A DNA stretch of 29,969 nucleotides. Source: an uncultured Acetatifactor sp. (GTDB lineage: Bacteria > Bacillota > Clostridia > Lachnospirales > Lachnospiraceae). The translations under genes and the position numbers were made by a program. Under the pieces are notes generated by a model. It worked only from the letters and a program-made list of their open reading frames with translations, searched no databases and had not been told where the DNA came from. The stretch's first letter is position 1; every line of letters begins with the position of its first letter. Where the stretch lies: positions 1-29,969 of the forward strand of contig CAJGCP010000025.1 of assembly GCA_904501885.1 (NCBI GenBank), in the 5' to 3' direction. Shown one piece after another: positions 22,690-29,969 of the stretch.

Positions 22690-22736
22690 AAAAAACAAGA
22701 GAGCGCACCGATCAAATTCAATCAACACGCCCTCTT
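22690..22736 (-). terminator. Intrinsic terminator of the candidate small RNA
   Basis: Minus-strand AAGAGGGCG (22736-22728) pairs with CGCTCTCTT (22705-22697), 9 bp with one G-U, followed by G and six Ts (22695-22690). The loop is 22 nt. Confidence 0.7.
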
Positions 22737-23008
22737 CAGACTATGTGGTCCAATGGTTCAACCTCTCTTTCTTTAGTTTGTTCACCAATCCTTTTCTCTT
22801 CCATTCTTCCTTTGTGCTTTTCCACTTTTTCTTTTGTACGCGGTACCGTAGTGCCCTGACTTTTTCTCCTCAGTGTGTCGCTACTTTTTCTTCTGTGTAC
22901 TGGGCTGTTTCTCTCTCCTCGTCTCGATTTGATTGGCTTATTTCTTTGTCTGCTGTACCTTATTCAGTTGTACTTTGGAAGAGTTTTGTTTTTCTCTCTC
23001 TCTTTGTG
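22690..23008 (-). ncRNA. Candidate purine-rich small RNA, about 318 nt, unknown family
   Basis: A transcription unit with a perfect promoter and an intrinsic terminator in a 564-bp gap (22571-23134) that holds no convincing gene. The RNA is remarkably rich in A and G and poor in U, with runs such as GAGAGAGAG, three copies of AGAAAAAGT, and about seven GGA triplets. The only frames are short (a 25-codon one whose ATG overlaps the -10 box) and lack ribosome sites. It does not match 6S, tmRNA, SRP, RNase P or a known riboswitch as far as I can see. Alternatives are a remnant of a Lys/Glu/Arg-rich gene, or a long untranslated leader. Confidence 0.55.
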
Positions 23009-23013
23009 TCTTC

Positions 23014-23042
23014 ATTATATGACATGAAAAAACATTTGTCAA
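23014..23042 (-). promoter_or_regulatory. Perfect consensus promoter for the candidate small RNA
   Basis: TTGACA (23042-23037), a 17-bp spacer and TATAAT (23019-23014), all consensus on the minus strand; the strongest promoter seen in the window. It lies downstream of the AraC/PocR gene and points toward the 440-bp gap. Confidence 0.85.
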
Positions 23043-23134
23043 CATGTTTTCTGAAAATTTATTGTTTTTCTTTAATTATTTACATTATTTTCCAATACAC
23101 TGCATATTTTCTGCAATATCTTGTGTGTAGATAT

Positions 23135-23893
23135 TTATTTACATAGATCTTTCCTATACCGCAAAGGCGACACACCGTACTTATTTTTGAAGAGATGAAC
23201 AAAATAGCTTACATCTCGAAAGCCCACATCGTAAGTTATCTCGGTAACAGATTTATCTGTGTTTAACAGAATCCTTCTTGCATCCTCTAATTTCAGATGA
23301 TTACAATATTCCCTGACAGACATCCCAGATGATTTCTTAAACATATGGCTGATGCTCGACTTACTCCTACCCAAATATTTGCTTACTTCCTCCAATGTCG
23401 TATTTGTGTGATATTCGTTCAAGTACTGCAACATTAGATTGTATTCACTTCCGCCATTTTCCACACATTTTACAAAAAACTGCTCCACCATGCTGCACAG
23501 CGGTGGAACCAGAACTTCACACAATTCTACCGGTATCTCTTTCTCCTCTTTATACCCGCTGACTGCCACAAATCCCACCATATTACCGTTCTCGAAAATT
23601 GGGCCTATAAATTCACAAACTCCCGCATGACATTTTCTACAAAATCCGGCCTGCCTTTGGCTGGTCAAAATGTTTTTTTGTGACAGCATGCACTTTGATT
23701 TCATCTCCGTTGTACTCTTCACATTCATACAATACGGATTTGCATGCGAATTATATTTCAACAAGATCGGCAAATACTGCGATGGAATGTGTTCTAACCT
23801 CCCCCCACTGAAATGAATCGACGTATTCAATTTGCATTGCTTATTCAAGTAATTAATATATGCATTAATATTTTGTAAAAGCCGTTCCATCAT
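23135..23893 (-). CDS. AraC-family regulator with PocR-type sensor domain
   Basis: A 252-residue regulator. The N-terminal sensor (about 1-140) is PocR-like (PF10114 type), with the Cys-rich core FCRKCHAGVCEF (Cys85, Cys88, Cys93) followed by IGPIFENGNMVGFVAVSGY. The C-terminal AraC double helix-turn-helix is at about 155-250 (TTLEEVSKYLGRSKSSISHMFKK; YDVGFRDVSYFVHLFKNKYGVSPLRYRK). PocR domains sense small carbon compounds in PduR/PocR-type regulators. It begins ATGATG at 23893/23890 behind AAGGGAG. It is divergent from the FAD oxidoreductase gene across 158 bp, so that gene is the likely target. No clear own promoter was found; weak boxes only. Confidence 0.92.
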   Translation of the reverse strand: MMERLLQNINAYINYLNKQCKLNTSIHFSGGRLEHIPSQYLPILLKYNSHANPYCMNVKSTTEMKSKCMLSQKNILTSQRQAGFCRKCHAGVCEFIGPIFENGNMVGFVAVSGYKEEKEIPVELCEVLVPPLCSMVEQFFVKCVENGGSEYNLMLQYLNEYHTNTTLEEVSKYLGRSKSSISHMFKKSSGMSVREYCNHLKLEDARRILLNTDKSVTEITYDVGFRDVSYFVHLFKNKYGVSPLRYRKDLCK

Positions 23894-24051
23894 TCTCTCC
23901 CTTTATGTAATCGTCTATTTTGCATTTTCTTTATATTTTTCGTGTTTAAATCACAAGTTTTCTGATTAATATTATGATAAATTATAAATATATTTATGTT
24001 TTAAGTCAAGGTCAACACAACGACCGGTGCTTGAAGGAAAGGAGCATATTT

Positions 24052-25878
24052 ATGTTAACGAAAAATCACTTGAATTGTGATCTATGTGTTATAGGCGGTG
24101 GCATGTCAGGAATCGCAGCTGCCATTGCTGCCGCAAGAGAAGGGGCAAAGGTTGTGCTTATGCACGAAAGACCGGTTCTCGGCGGTAATGCTTCTTCCGA
24201 AATCCGCATGTGGATATGCGGTTCCCACGGAGAAAACAATCGTGAAACCGGTATTTTGGAAGAAATCGCTTTGGAAAATCTCTATCGTAACCCAACCAAA
24301 AGCTACGCAATCTGGGATACTGTTCTCTATGACTTTGTACGCAGGGAAGAAAATATCACCCTACTATTGAACTGTACATGTATGGATGCCACAGTGGAAA
24401 AAGGAAGTTTCCCTCATAATAGAGACACCCGCATCAAAACCATAACCGGGTACCAAATGACGACTCAATCATTCTATGAAGTAGAAGCTGCGTTTTTCTG
24501 CGATAGCTCCGGTGACAGTATTCTGGCCCCCTTGTGTGGTGCAAACTTCCGCATGGGACGCGAAGATGAATCCTCTGCTGAATGCGGAGAGTCTATGGCA
24601 CTGTCCGACAGTATGACAATGGGCATGTCCTGTCTCCCTTATGGACGCGAAACCTCTCAACCGGTTCCGTTTATTGCACCGGATTGGAGCACCAAGATTA
24701 CAGATGAGGATTTCGAAAACCGCCGCAAACCAAACCTATATGATGACGCAGAAAACTTCTGGTGTTTGGAATTAGGTGGCGACCAGGACACCATTGGGGA
24801 CACCGAAAATATCCGTGATAGATTAGTGGCTCTTGCTTTAGGCACTTGGGATTATATTAAAAACTCCGGCAAATACAATGCCGACAACTGGGATTTGGAA
24901 TTTCTGGGTTTTCTTCCCGGAAAACGCGAGTCTCGTAGAATGTGTGGGGAATACATGTTGAAGAAAGATGAAATTCTGTCAAACCATGTATTCGAGGATG
25001 AAATTGCCTTCGGCGGTTGGCCAATTGACGACCACTTCCCGGGCGGCTTCTATCACCGCGGGAAAACCAATCATACATTCAGGACACCTGCACCTTATTC
25101 CATACCTTACCGCACGCTTTACTCTAAAAATGTAAGCAATTTGTTCTTCGCAGGAAGAAACATCAGCGCGACCCATATTGCTATGAGTAGCACCCGCGTC
25201 ATGGCTACCTGTGCTATTTTAGGCGAGGCAGTAGGAAAAGCGGCTTCTATTGCTGCAAAATACCACCTCACTCCCCACGATGTCTACCTGCAGCAATTGG
25301 AGCTTCTACAGGAACTGCTTTTAAACGAAGACTGCTTCCTCCCCTCTAAAACGCGACGAATATCTGCCGAGTGCCGCAATGCTTCTCTCCGACTTTTAGG
25401 AGGCTCCCGCACCCAGGCAGCATTCTCTCATGACACCTTGGATACGCTTCGAAACGGACAGGACCGTGCCCACAAAATTTATCATACCGAGGAGGCGGAC
25501 AACTATTGCTATATTCCACTTCACTCTAAGATCAGTTATGAATTCGAAAAAACCTTTGTCTCCTCCGTACACTTGGTATTTGATAGCGATCTAAACCGCA
25601 ACACATTGCCCGGGTCAATATGTGAACGCACCCATTCCACCCGTGCCAACCGAATGCTGAATAGTCCCATCATGCATATGCCGCAAACATTATGCAAATC
25701 ATTTCTGCTGATAGGAGAACTAGATGGACAGAGAGTTGAACTTATGCATGTAACAAACAACCGTAAACGTGCCTACCATTTAGAGATAAACAAACCTCTC
25801 GACAAACTGATACTCGTACCTACCGAAACATGGGGCGACAAAAAAGAGACTGTAATAATTTCATTCGACTTTAATTAA
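24052..25878 (+). CDS. FAD-dependent oxidoreductase (FAD_oxidored, PF12831-type)
   Basis: A 608-residue flavoprotein. The dinucleotide fold VIGGGMSGIAAAIAAAREG with the acidic strand end VVLMHERPVLGG, then NASSEIRMWICGSHGE, is typical of the FAD_oxidored family, whose members are often found with carbohydrate or aromatic-compound catabolism genes. The middle part has NLFFAGRNISATHIAMSSTRVMATCAILGEA, the second FAD-contacting motif. Residues after about 450 form a beta-rich extra domain of unknown role. The frame opens at 23974, but the ATG at 24052 behind AAAGGAG is the real start. A TATGAT (23973-23978) without a good -35 suggests an activator-dependent promoter, fitting the divergent AraC protein. 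It is a single-gene unit; the substrate is unknown. Confidence 0.9.
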   Translation: MLTKNHLNCDLCVIGGGMSGIAAAIAAAREGAKVVLMHERPVLGGNASSEIRMWICGSHGENNRETGILEEIALENLYRNPTKSYAIWDTVLYDFVRREENITLLLNCTCMDATVEKGSFPHNRDTRIKTITGYQMTTQSFYEVEAAFFCDSSGDSILAPLCGANFRMGREDESSAECGESMALSDSMTMGMSCLPYGRETSQPVPFIAPDWSTKITDEDFENRRKPNLYDDAENFWCLELGGDQDTIGDTENIRDRLVALALGTWDYIKNSGKYNADNWDLEFLGFLPGKRESRRMCGEYMLKKDEILSNHVFEDEIAFGGWPIDDHFPGGFYHRGKTNHTFRTPAPYSIPYRTLYSKNVSNLFFAGRNISATHIAMSSTRVMATCAILGEAVGKAASIAAKYHLTPHDVYLQQLELLQELLLNEDCFLPSKTRRISAECRNASLRLLGGSRTQAAFSHDTLDTLRNGQDRAHKIYHTEEADNYCYIPLHSKISYEFEKTFVSSVHLVFDSDLNRNTLPGSICERTHSTRANRMLNSPIMHMPQTLCKSFLLIGELDGQRVELMHVTNNRKRAYHLEINKPLDKLILVPTETWGDKKETVIISFDFN

Positions 25879-25880
25879 CG

Positions 25881-25920
25881 AAAATCGCTGCAAGCAGTAC
25901 AACTTGCAGCGATTTTTATG
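25881..25920. terminator. Two-way terminator after the FAD oxidoreductase gene
   Basis: A perfect 14-bp stem (25881-25894 with 25903-25916) and an 8-nt loop start 2 bp after the stop codon. T-rich ends on both strands allow it also to end the convergent aminotransferase unit. Confidence 0.9.
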
Positions 25921-25949
25921 ATAGGTGCTTTTACATACTTAATCATTTT

Positions 25950-27116
25950 TTAGTTCTTTGTTCCAAATGCTTCTCTCATTCTCCTTACGGCCTCTACAAT
26001 ATTTTCATATCGGGAAGCATAGCAAATTCTTAAAAAGCCTTCGCCGCCGGGGCCAAAGGCAGAACCGGGAGAAGTGACAACATGACATTTTTCTAAAATC
26101 ATTTCTGCGCATTCCACGGAACTCATACCAAATCCCGTGATATTGGGGAAGACATAAAATGCTCCTTTAGGCATGTTGCAGGTGAATCCGGGAATAGAAT
26201 TTAATCCCTCCACTATATAACGGCGGTTTTTGTCGTACTCCTTCACCATTTGCTCCACGTCCGGCATACCATGGTATAAAGCCTCCACAGCTGCCAATTG
26301 TAAGGGTTCACTAACACTGGCTATCATATTTTCATGCAGTTTAATCAGGTTTTCGATAATATGCTCATTGGCACATATGTATCCCACTCTAAATCCGGTC
26401 ATTGCATAGGTTTTAGACAGGCTATTGATAGTCAGCACATAATCCTCAAGACCTTCGAACGAAGCCAAACTGGTCTGTCTAAAGCCATCATATACCAAAT
26501 GTTCATATGGTTCGTCAGCAATCACAAAAATTTTATGCTTTTTTACTAACTCGGCAATTTTTTCAAGGTCATCTCTGTCCAGCACTCCACCGGTGGGGTT
26601 GGAAGGAGAATTGATGATCACCAGCTTCGTCTTATCCGTAATCAACGGCTCGATTAAATCCGCCGTCATCTTGAAATTATTCTTCTCGGACACTTGGCAA
26701 TACACGGTCTTCGCATTGACCATGTCAATCTGTCCTCTGTAATCCGGCCAGTTCGGTCCCTGAATGATTACCTCGTCCCCGGGATTTACCAGTGTAACCA
26801 TGGCCAACATCAAAGCCTGCGTCGCTCCTGCCGTTACAATCAGATTTTTATCCGGATCACATTTGATATTATTTTCTTTTTCCAATTTCCATGCGATAGC
26901 ATCGCGTAATTCTTTGATACCTGCGTTTGGCGTATACTTCGTCTTGCCATCAGCAAGTCCTTTGATGCCTGCTTCGATAATATAATCCGGTGTTTTGAAT
27001 CCGGGTTCTCCAAGAGTTAAGTTAATGGCATCGGGATATTTTTTTGCCAATTCAAACATCCTTCTAATCCCGCTTGGCTGAGCGTTTTGTGCTGCCGTAC
27101 TTAATTGAATATTCAT
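25950..27116 (-). CDS. Class I/II PLP-dependent aminotransferase
   Basis: A 388-residue fold-type I aminotransferase. Visible are the N-terminal SGIRRMFELA, LTLGEPGFKTP, YTPNAGIKELRDAI, the cofactor contacts GATQALMLAM, SPSNPTGG, IADEPYEHLVY, the Schiff-base lysine in INSLSKTYAMTGFRVGY, and the C-terminal carboxylate-binding Arg in FLRICYA. It resembles PatA/aspartate-type enzymes of clostridia; the amino acid substrate is not decidable. Its ATG overlaps the TGA of the M20 gene (ATGA), so the pair is translationally coupled. An N-acetyl-amino-acid pathway of the PatA/DapL kind (transamination plus deacylation) is one possibility for the pair. Confidence 0.93.
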   Translation of the reverse strand: MNIQLSTAAQNAQPSGIRRMFELAKKYPDAINLTLGEPGFKTPDYIIEAGIKGLADGKTKYTPNAGIKELRDAIAWKLEKENNIKCDPDKNLIVTAGATQALMLAMVTLVNPGDEVIIQGPNWPDYRGQIDMVNAKTVYCQVSEKNNFKMTADLIEPLITDKTKLVIINSPSNPTGGVLDRDDLEKIAELVKKHKIFVIADEPYEHLVYDGFRQTSLASFEGLEDYVLTINSLSKTYAMTGFRVGYICANEHIIENLIKLHENMIASVSEPLQLAAVEALYHGMPDVEQMVKEYDKNRRYIVEGLNSIPGFTCNMPKGAFYVFPNITGFGMSSVECAEMILEKCHVVTSPGSAFGPGGEGFLRICYASRYENIVEAVRRMREAFGTKN

Positions 27117-28270
27117 CTCATTTCCTCCGACTGATTAATATATGCGATAAATGCCGCAATCGCGGACTTCATCCCCGCTTCGTCAATACAAAAATCATTT
27201 CTATGTAAGGGAGCCGTACAGCCTGTCGCTTCGTTTCTCGTTCCGAATCGGAATAAAAGCCCCGGCACTTCCGTCAAATACCAACCAAAATCCTCACTGG
27301 TCATTCTCTGTTCTATCTCTACCAACGGAATTCGAGAATCTTTTGTGGACTTACGAAACTTTTCTGCGATTGTCGAGTCATTGTTAACAGGTCCTGTACT
27401 CATGCGCCAATCAATTTCTACACTCCCGCCATAGGCATTTGCGATGTCGTCACATATTTGCCGCACCTGTGCCATAACACGATCTGCAAAATCCATATCA
27501 AAAAATCGGAATGAAATGTCCATCTCACATAAGTCTGCAATCACGTTATGGACATGGCCACCACAAAAACGGCCAACGGACCAAATATAATCTGCTTTCC
27601 CCGCTTCCTTTACCACCATGTTTTTCAACTTCCCATACGCTTCTTGGGCCATTGCGATGGCATCCACTCCACTCTTCGGCTCTGTTGCATGAGAAGTCTT
27701 TCCGTGGAAGCTAATCGTAATTGGTATACATGCTGCCATACAGGCGCCGTCACAAACTCCTATCACACCGCTTTCCAAACTATTGTCACAGTGTGTACAA
27801 AGCACTTCTTCCACATTCTCCATAACCCCTTGGTCCACCATCATTTTGGCTCCGCTGATGGCTCCTTCCTCGCTGGGCTGGAAAATAAATCTCACCTTAT
27901 GTGGTAAAACATTTTCATGTTCCTTTAGAAATTTCGCCACGGCCAGCAATACCGCCATATGACTATCATGTCCACAGGCATGCATACAGCCCGGATGTAA
28001 AGAGCAATACGGGAGATTTGTTTTTTCTTCAACCGGCAATGCGTCCATATCCGCACGTAATGCAACAATTTTTTCTCCTCGGCCAATCTCACCCACAATA
28101 CTACCGGTGCCATATTCTTCCGTACAAGGAATTCCCATCTTTCGCAATTCATCTGACACAATTTTTACAGTTTTAGGCAAATCGAATCCCACCTCAGGAA
28201 ACTGGTGTAGGAGACGTCGTATTTGTACCGAATATTCATATAATTCCTGTAATTTTTGTTCCGTCATCAT
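27113..28270 (-). CDS. M20-family amidohydrolase (M20D type)
   Basis: A 385-residue metal-dependent hydrolase that splits an N-acyl or peptide bond of a small substrate; relatives are hippurate hydrolase, N-acetyl-diaminopimelate deacetylase and indole-acetyl-amino-acid hydrolases. Metal-site motifs are LRADMDALPV, PGCMHACGHDSHMA, FQPSEEG, and the late HR in APLHRNDFCID; the dimerisation insert begins near FHGKTSHATEP. It starts with ATGATG at 28270 after AGGAAG. It lies 40 bp downstream of the terminator for the surface-protein unit, with no clear promoter between, so it may rely on readthrough or on a promoter overlapping that terminator. It overlaps the aminotransferase gene by 4 bp. Confidence 0.93.
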   Translation of the reverse strand: MMTEQKLQELYEYSVQIRRLLHQFPEVGFDLPKTVKIVSDELRKMGIPCTEEYGTGSIVGEIGRGEKIVALRADMDALPVEEKTNLPYCSLHPGCMHACGHDSHMAVLLAVAKFLKEHENVLPHKVRFIFQPSEEGAISGAKMMVDQGVMENVEEVLCTHCDNSLESGVIGVCDGACMAACIPITISFHGKTSHATEPKSGVDAIAMAQEAYGKLKNMVVKEAGKADYIWSVGRFCGGHVHNVIADLCEMDISFRFFDMDFADRVMAQVRQICDDIANAYGGSVEIDWRMSTGPVNNDSTIAEKFRKSTKDSRIPLVEIEQRMTSEDFGWYLTEVPGLLFRFGTRNEATGCTAPLHRNDFCIDEAGMKSAIAAFIAYINQSEEMR

Positions 28271-28309
28271 CTTGCCTTCTTCCTCTCTAAGAACTTCCCC
28301 CGCCTTTCT

Positions 28310-28347
28310 CCAAAAAGGTGGTGACGGAAAAAGACCTTTCCGCCACC
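28310..28347 (-). terminator. Terminator after the surface-protein/peptide unit
   Basis: On the minus strand, an 11-bp stem GGTGGCGGAAA / TTTCCGTCACC (28347-28337, 28330-28320) with one G-U pair is followed by ACCTTTTTGG. Confidence 0.8.
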
Positions 28348-28382
28348 AAAGAGGAGTAAAAAAATGTTATTCGTAAAACAAG

Positions 28383-28523
28383 TTAGTCCCACGGTAATAC
28401 GGGTTGTGTAGATTCCTCCGAAGAATCCGGTGCGGTACTACTTCCCTCACTTACCGTGATCACATCCTCTGTTACAAAAAGCAGGACTTCCAGCACCGGG
28501 GTTGTATATATCTCTTTTCTCAT
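28383..28523 (-). CDS. 46-residue peptide downstream of a secreted-protein gene
   Basis: A small protein starting MRKEIYTTPVLEVLLFVTED and ending QPVLPWD. It has a clear AGAGGGG ribosome site that overlaps the stop codon of the upstream gene, giving a 15-bp gap between the genes. The pattern (charged start, Pro-x-Leu/Met-Glu-Val, an acidic VTEDVIT stretch, then a Ser/Thr/Glu/Pro-rich tail ending in Trp-Asp) resembles short peptides often encoded beside secreted or polysaccharide-related genes in gut clostridia. I know of no assigned function. It has no membrane segment and no classical signal peptide; a leader-plus-core precursor is conceivable, with VTEDVITVSE as the leader end. Co-transcription with the secreted protein is likely. 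Confidence 0.7.
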   Translation of the reverse strand: MRKEIYTTPVLEVLLFVTEDVITVSEGSSTAPDSSEESTQPVLPWD

Positions 28524-28538
28524 AAATCTGTTCCCCTC

Positions 28539-29969
28539 TTAGTCTGTTGTGCCGACATATGCCTCTGCTGCTTCGTTGTATCTGTACATCGCAGTTACTA
28601 CTTTTTTCAGTTTTACAGTTTTATCGTCTGTATCAGTGGATTGTAGTTTGCGACTAATGTATGTAAACGGACTATACTCCATGGTAAGAATGGTTTTGTC
28701 GCCCTGCTTCACGACAATTCTATAATTGTCGTCTAACTTATCAGGGGTGATGTTTCTAATATCAAAATAATCAACTTCATAAAAGTCAACTCGGGTTTCG
28801 TCAGAAGCGATCGGGGTATCTTCGCTTTCGTTTAAGTTATATGCTTCAAATGAAAAGTCACTCATCTTATACTTCTCATTTGTTTCCGCGTTCTTTTCAC
28901 CAAGATTGAATCCGAAGCGCAATGCCGTTTCTTCAAATAGTACCAAAGTCGTGCCTATAAGTTCTATCTCACCATTCGGTGCAGGTGAGGGCGACTGTTT
29001 CGGATATTTATTTTTCAATTCCTCAAACTTAGAATTTTCCAAATCGGTGGGTTCTTCTACACCATCCATCGCTACTCCATCAAAATAAAGTTGTGACATA
29101 GAACCATACTGCATGGTCGCTTTCAGTATATTAATAAGTTCGTTATTCTTTTCGCCTTCCGCTTTGCCTTCCTGATCTGAAAGCTGGTCGTCCAGATAAG
29201 ACTTCACAGAAACGGAATACTCTTCAAATTCGCAAACGGGTTCCGCACTGTCTTTCTTGTACAATTTTGGAACAATTGTTTCACTCATCTCAGAAGCGAA
29301 TACCTTGCACTGGTAGTAAATTCCATTTTCATTTTCATAAATGTGAGATTCACTAACCTTAGCGTCTGTTCCTGTGCCAAGTGTAAACTTCATTACATAT
29401 TCGCTGTTGATTTCATCCACTGAAAGTTCCTCTGCGAAATCCATATAGAAATTCACGCCGATAGCCTCGCCCAAAACAACGCTTCTGCCTGCCACTTTGA
29501 TTCCATAGTCAGGAGGCAATACAGGGTCGGGAGACGCTGTAGGTACAGGCGTTGCTGTAGGCTCCGGCGTTGCTGTAGGTTCCGGTGTCGCTGTAGGTGC
29601 AGGCGTTGCCAGAGGATCTGCCTCGGTAGTGTAGATCTTCACATTATCCAGATACAGACTGGAATCAACATCCGCTGTCTCTAAGGGTGCGGTGATGAGG
29701 AATGCTCCAACCACTTCCGTGTCTAGATACAGACCACCGGACCATACCGTGTCATGGAACACGATGGTACAAGTCTTGTTCGCTCTGTCTATTACCCACT
29801 TCAATTTGTAGAACGTACACTCCGTTGAAGTGGCTACCCTGTTTGCCTCGTATGCCATACTGCTGTGATACAGATGGTTTGCATCTGCTCCACCCAAATA
29901 GGCATAGCGTACAGGGAGAACAAATGTGGACTGCTTAGAAGGGGATAACCCAAATCCCTTCGTCTTGAA
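28539..29969 (-). CDS. Large secreted/cell-surface protein (N-terminus beyond window)
   Basis: 476 residues of the C-terminal part are visible; the frame is open to the right edge, so the start and signal peptide are outside. Residues about 1-115 look like the end of a beta-sandwich (LamG/concanavalin-like) domain: TFYKLKWVIDRANKTCTIVFHD, ADVDSSLYLDNVKIY. A linker follows with repeats of ATPEPT/ATPVPT. Two related modules then follow: one with GRSVVLGEAIGVNFYMDF and ILKATMQYGSMSQLYF, and a second with GTTLVLFEETALRFGFNL and LKKVVTAMYRYNEAAEAY. This pair, often C-terminal in secreted clostridial proteins and glycan enzymes, has no firm function known to me. Any catalytic domain would lie upstream. 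Binding to glycan or cell wall is a reasonable guess. Confidence 0.85.
   Translation of the reverse strand, partial: FKTKGFGLSPSKQSTFVLPVRYAYLGGADANHLYHSSMAYEANRVATSTECTFYKLKWVIDRANKTCTIVFHDTVWSGGLYLDTEVVGAFLITAPLETADVDSSLYLDNVKIYTTEADPLATPAPTATPEPTATPEPTATPVPTASPDPVLPPDYGIKVAGRSVVLGEAIGVNFYMDFAEELSVDEINSEYVMKFTLGTGTDAKVSESHIYENENGIYYQCKVFASEMSETIVPKLYKKDSAEPVCEFEEYSVSVKSYLDDQLSDQEGKAEGEKNNELINILKATMQYGSMSQLYFDGVAMDGVEEPTDLENSKFEELKNKYPKQSPSPAPNGEIELIGTTLVLFEETALRFGFNLGEKNAETNEKYKMSDFSFEAYNLNESEDTPIASDETRVDFYEVDYFDIRNITPDKLDDNYRIVVKQGDKTILTMEYSPFTYISRKLQSTDTDDKTVKLKKVVTAMYRYNEAAEAYVGTTD

Noticed and set aside
22960..23018. A 25-codon frame at the start of the purine-rich RNA (MKTQREREKQNSSK...)
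   Set aside because: Its ATG overlaps the -10 box, so a transcript starting at the normal distance would not contain it, and there is no ribosome site.
23051..23134. Possible terminator hairpin after the PocR-type regulator gene (AATATCT/AGATATT)
   Set aside because: The 7-bp AT-rich stem has no T-run after it on the minus strand, so it is too weak to call.
22745..23146. A 133-codon plus-strand frame rich in Phe/Ser/Leu
   Set aside because: It is the antisense of the purine-rich RNA. Low-complexity pyrimidine-rich codons explain the hydrophobic look; no ribosome site and no promoter precede it.

Overview
The window looks like chromosomal DNA of an anaerobic Firmicute, most likely a Lachnospiraceae-type gut clostridium. 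The evidence is a PPDK that follows the Clostridium symbiosum enzyme closely, strong AAGGAGG-type ribosome sites, TTGACA/TATAAT promoters with 17-bp spacers, a T-box riboswitch, a pyrBI pair with a zinc regulatory chain, and secreted proteins with Thr/Pro/Glu linkers. There are no rRNA or tRNA genes, no CRISPR array, no transposase and no phage genes. Most of it is core metabolism with small accessory insertions.

Layout. 1-2325 (-): pyruvate phosphate dikinase, cut by the left edge, with an unexpected Tyr at a metal-ligand position. 2639-4276 (+): a YkpA/YbiT-type ABC-F ATPase. 4385-4740: a compact locus outside ordinary gene calls, with a strong promoter, a 31-residue hydrophobic peptide whose ribosome site is folded away, a shared two-way terminator, and a convergent promoter for a short antisense RNA. 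It has the layout of a type I toxin-antitoxin module. 4778-5041 (-): a small acidic protein with its own promoter. 5146-11920 (-): a long unit reading folC, folE, an HD-domain hydrolase, folP, a folB-folK fusion, a DUF815 ATPase, maf and a HAD phosphatase. It supplies most of the dihydropteroate/folate pathway, and the HD protein is a candidate for the missing pterin dephosphorylation step.

12093-14168 (+): a nitroreductase-family protein, then pyrB and pyrI, ending at a two-way terminator. 14183-17379 (-): an ABC transporter (lipoprotein, permease, ATPase) behind a T-box leader whose specifier loop reads UGG, so a tryptophan-responsive uptake system. Diverging from it is an AraC-type regulator whose promoter spacer is an 18-bp perfect palindrome.

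18387-21220 (-): a metal-handling cluster. It holds a CobW/G3E GTPase with three His/Cys-rich repeats, a second G3E GTPase fused to a TIGR03943/DUF1980-like domain, and a YlmH-type S4 RNA-binding protein. 21272-22570 (-): a membrane-anchored GH3 NagZ-like enzyme. 22690-23042 (-): an apparent independent transcription unit with a perfect consensus promoter and an intrinsic terminator but no credible gene; it encodes a purine-rich RNA of about 318 nt that I do not recognise. 23135-25878: a PocR-type AraC regulator diverging from an FAD-dependent oxidoreductase. 25950-28270 (-): an M20 amidohydrolase overlapping a class I aminotransferase. 28383-29969 (-): the end of a large secreted protein followed by a 46-residue peptide gene.

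The best candidates for something undescribed are the purine-rich RNA, the toxin/antisense locus, and the paired G3E GTPases. All readings come from inspection by eye; no alignments or folding programs were run.
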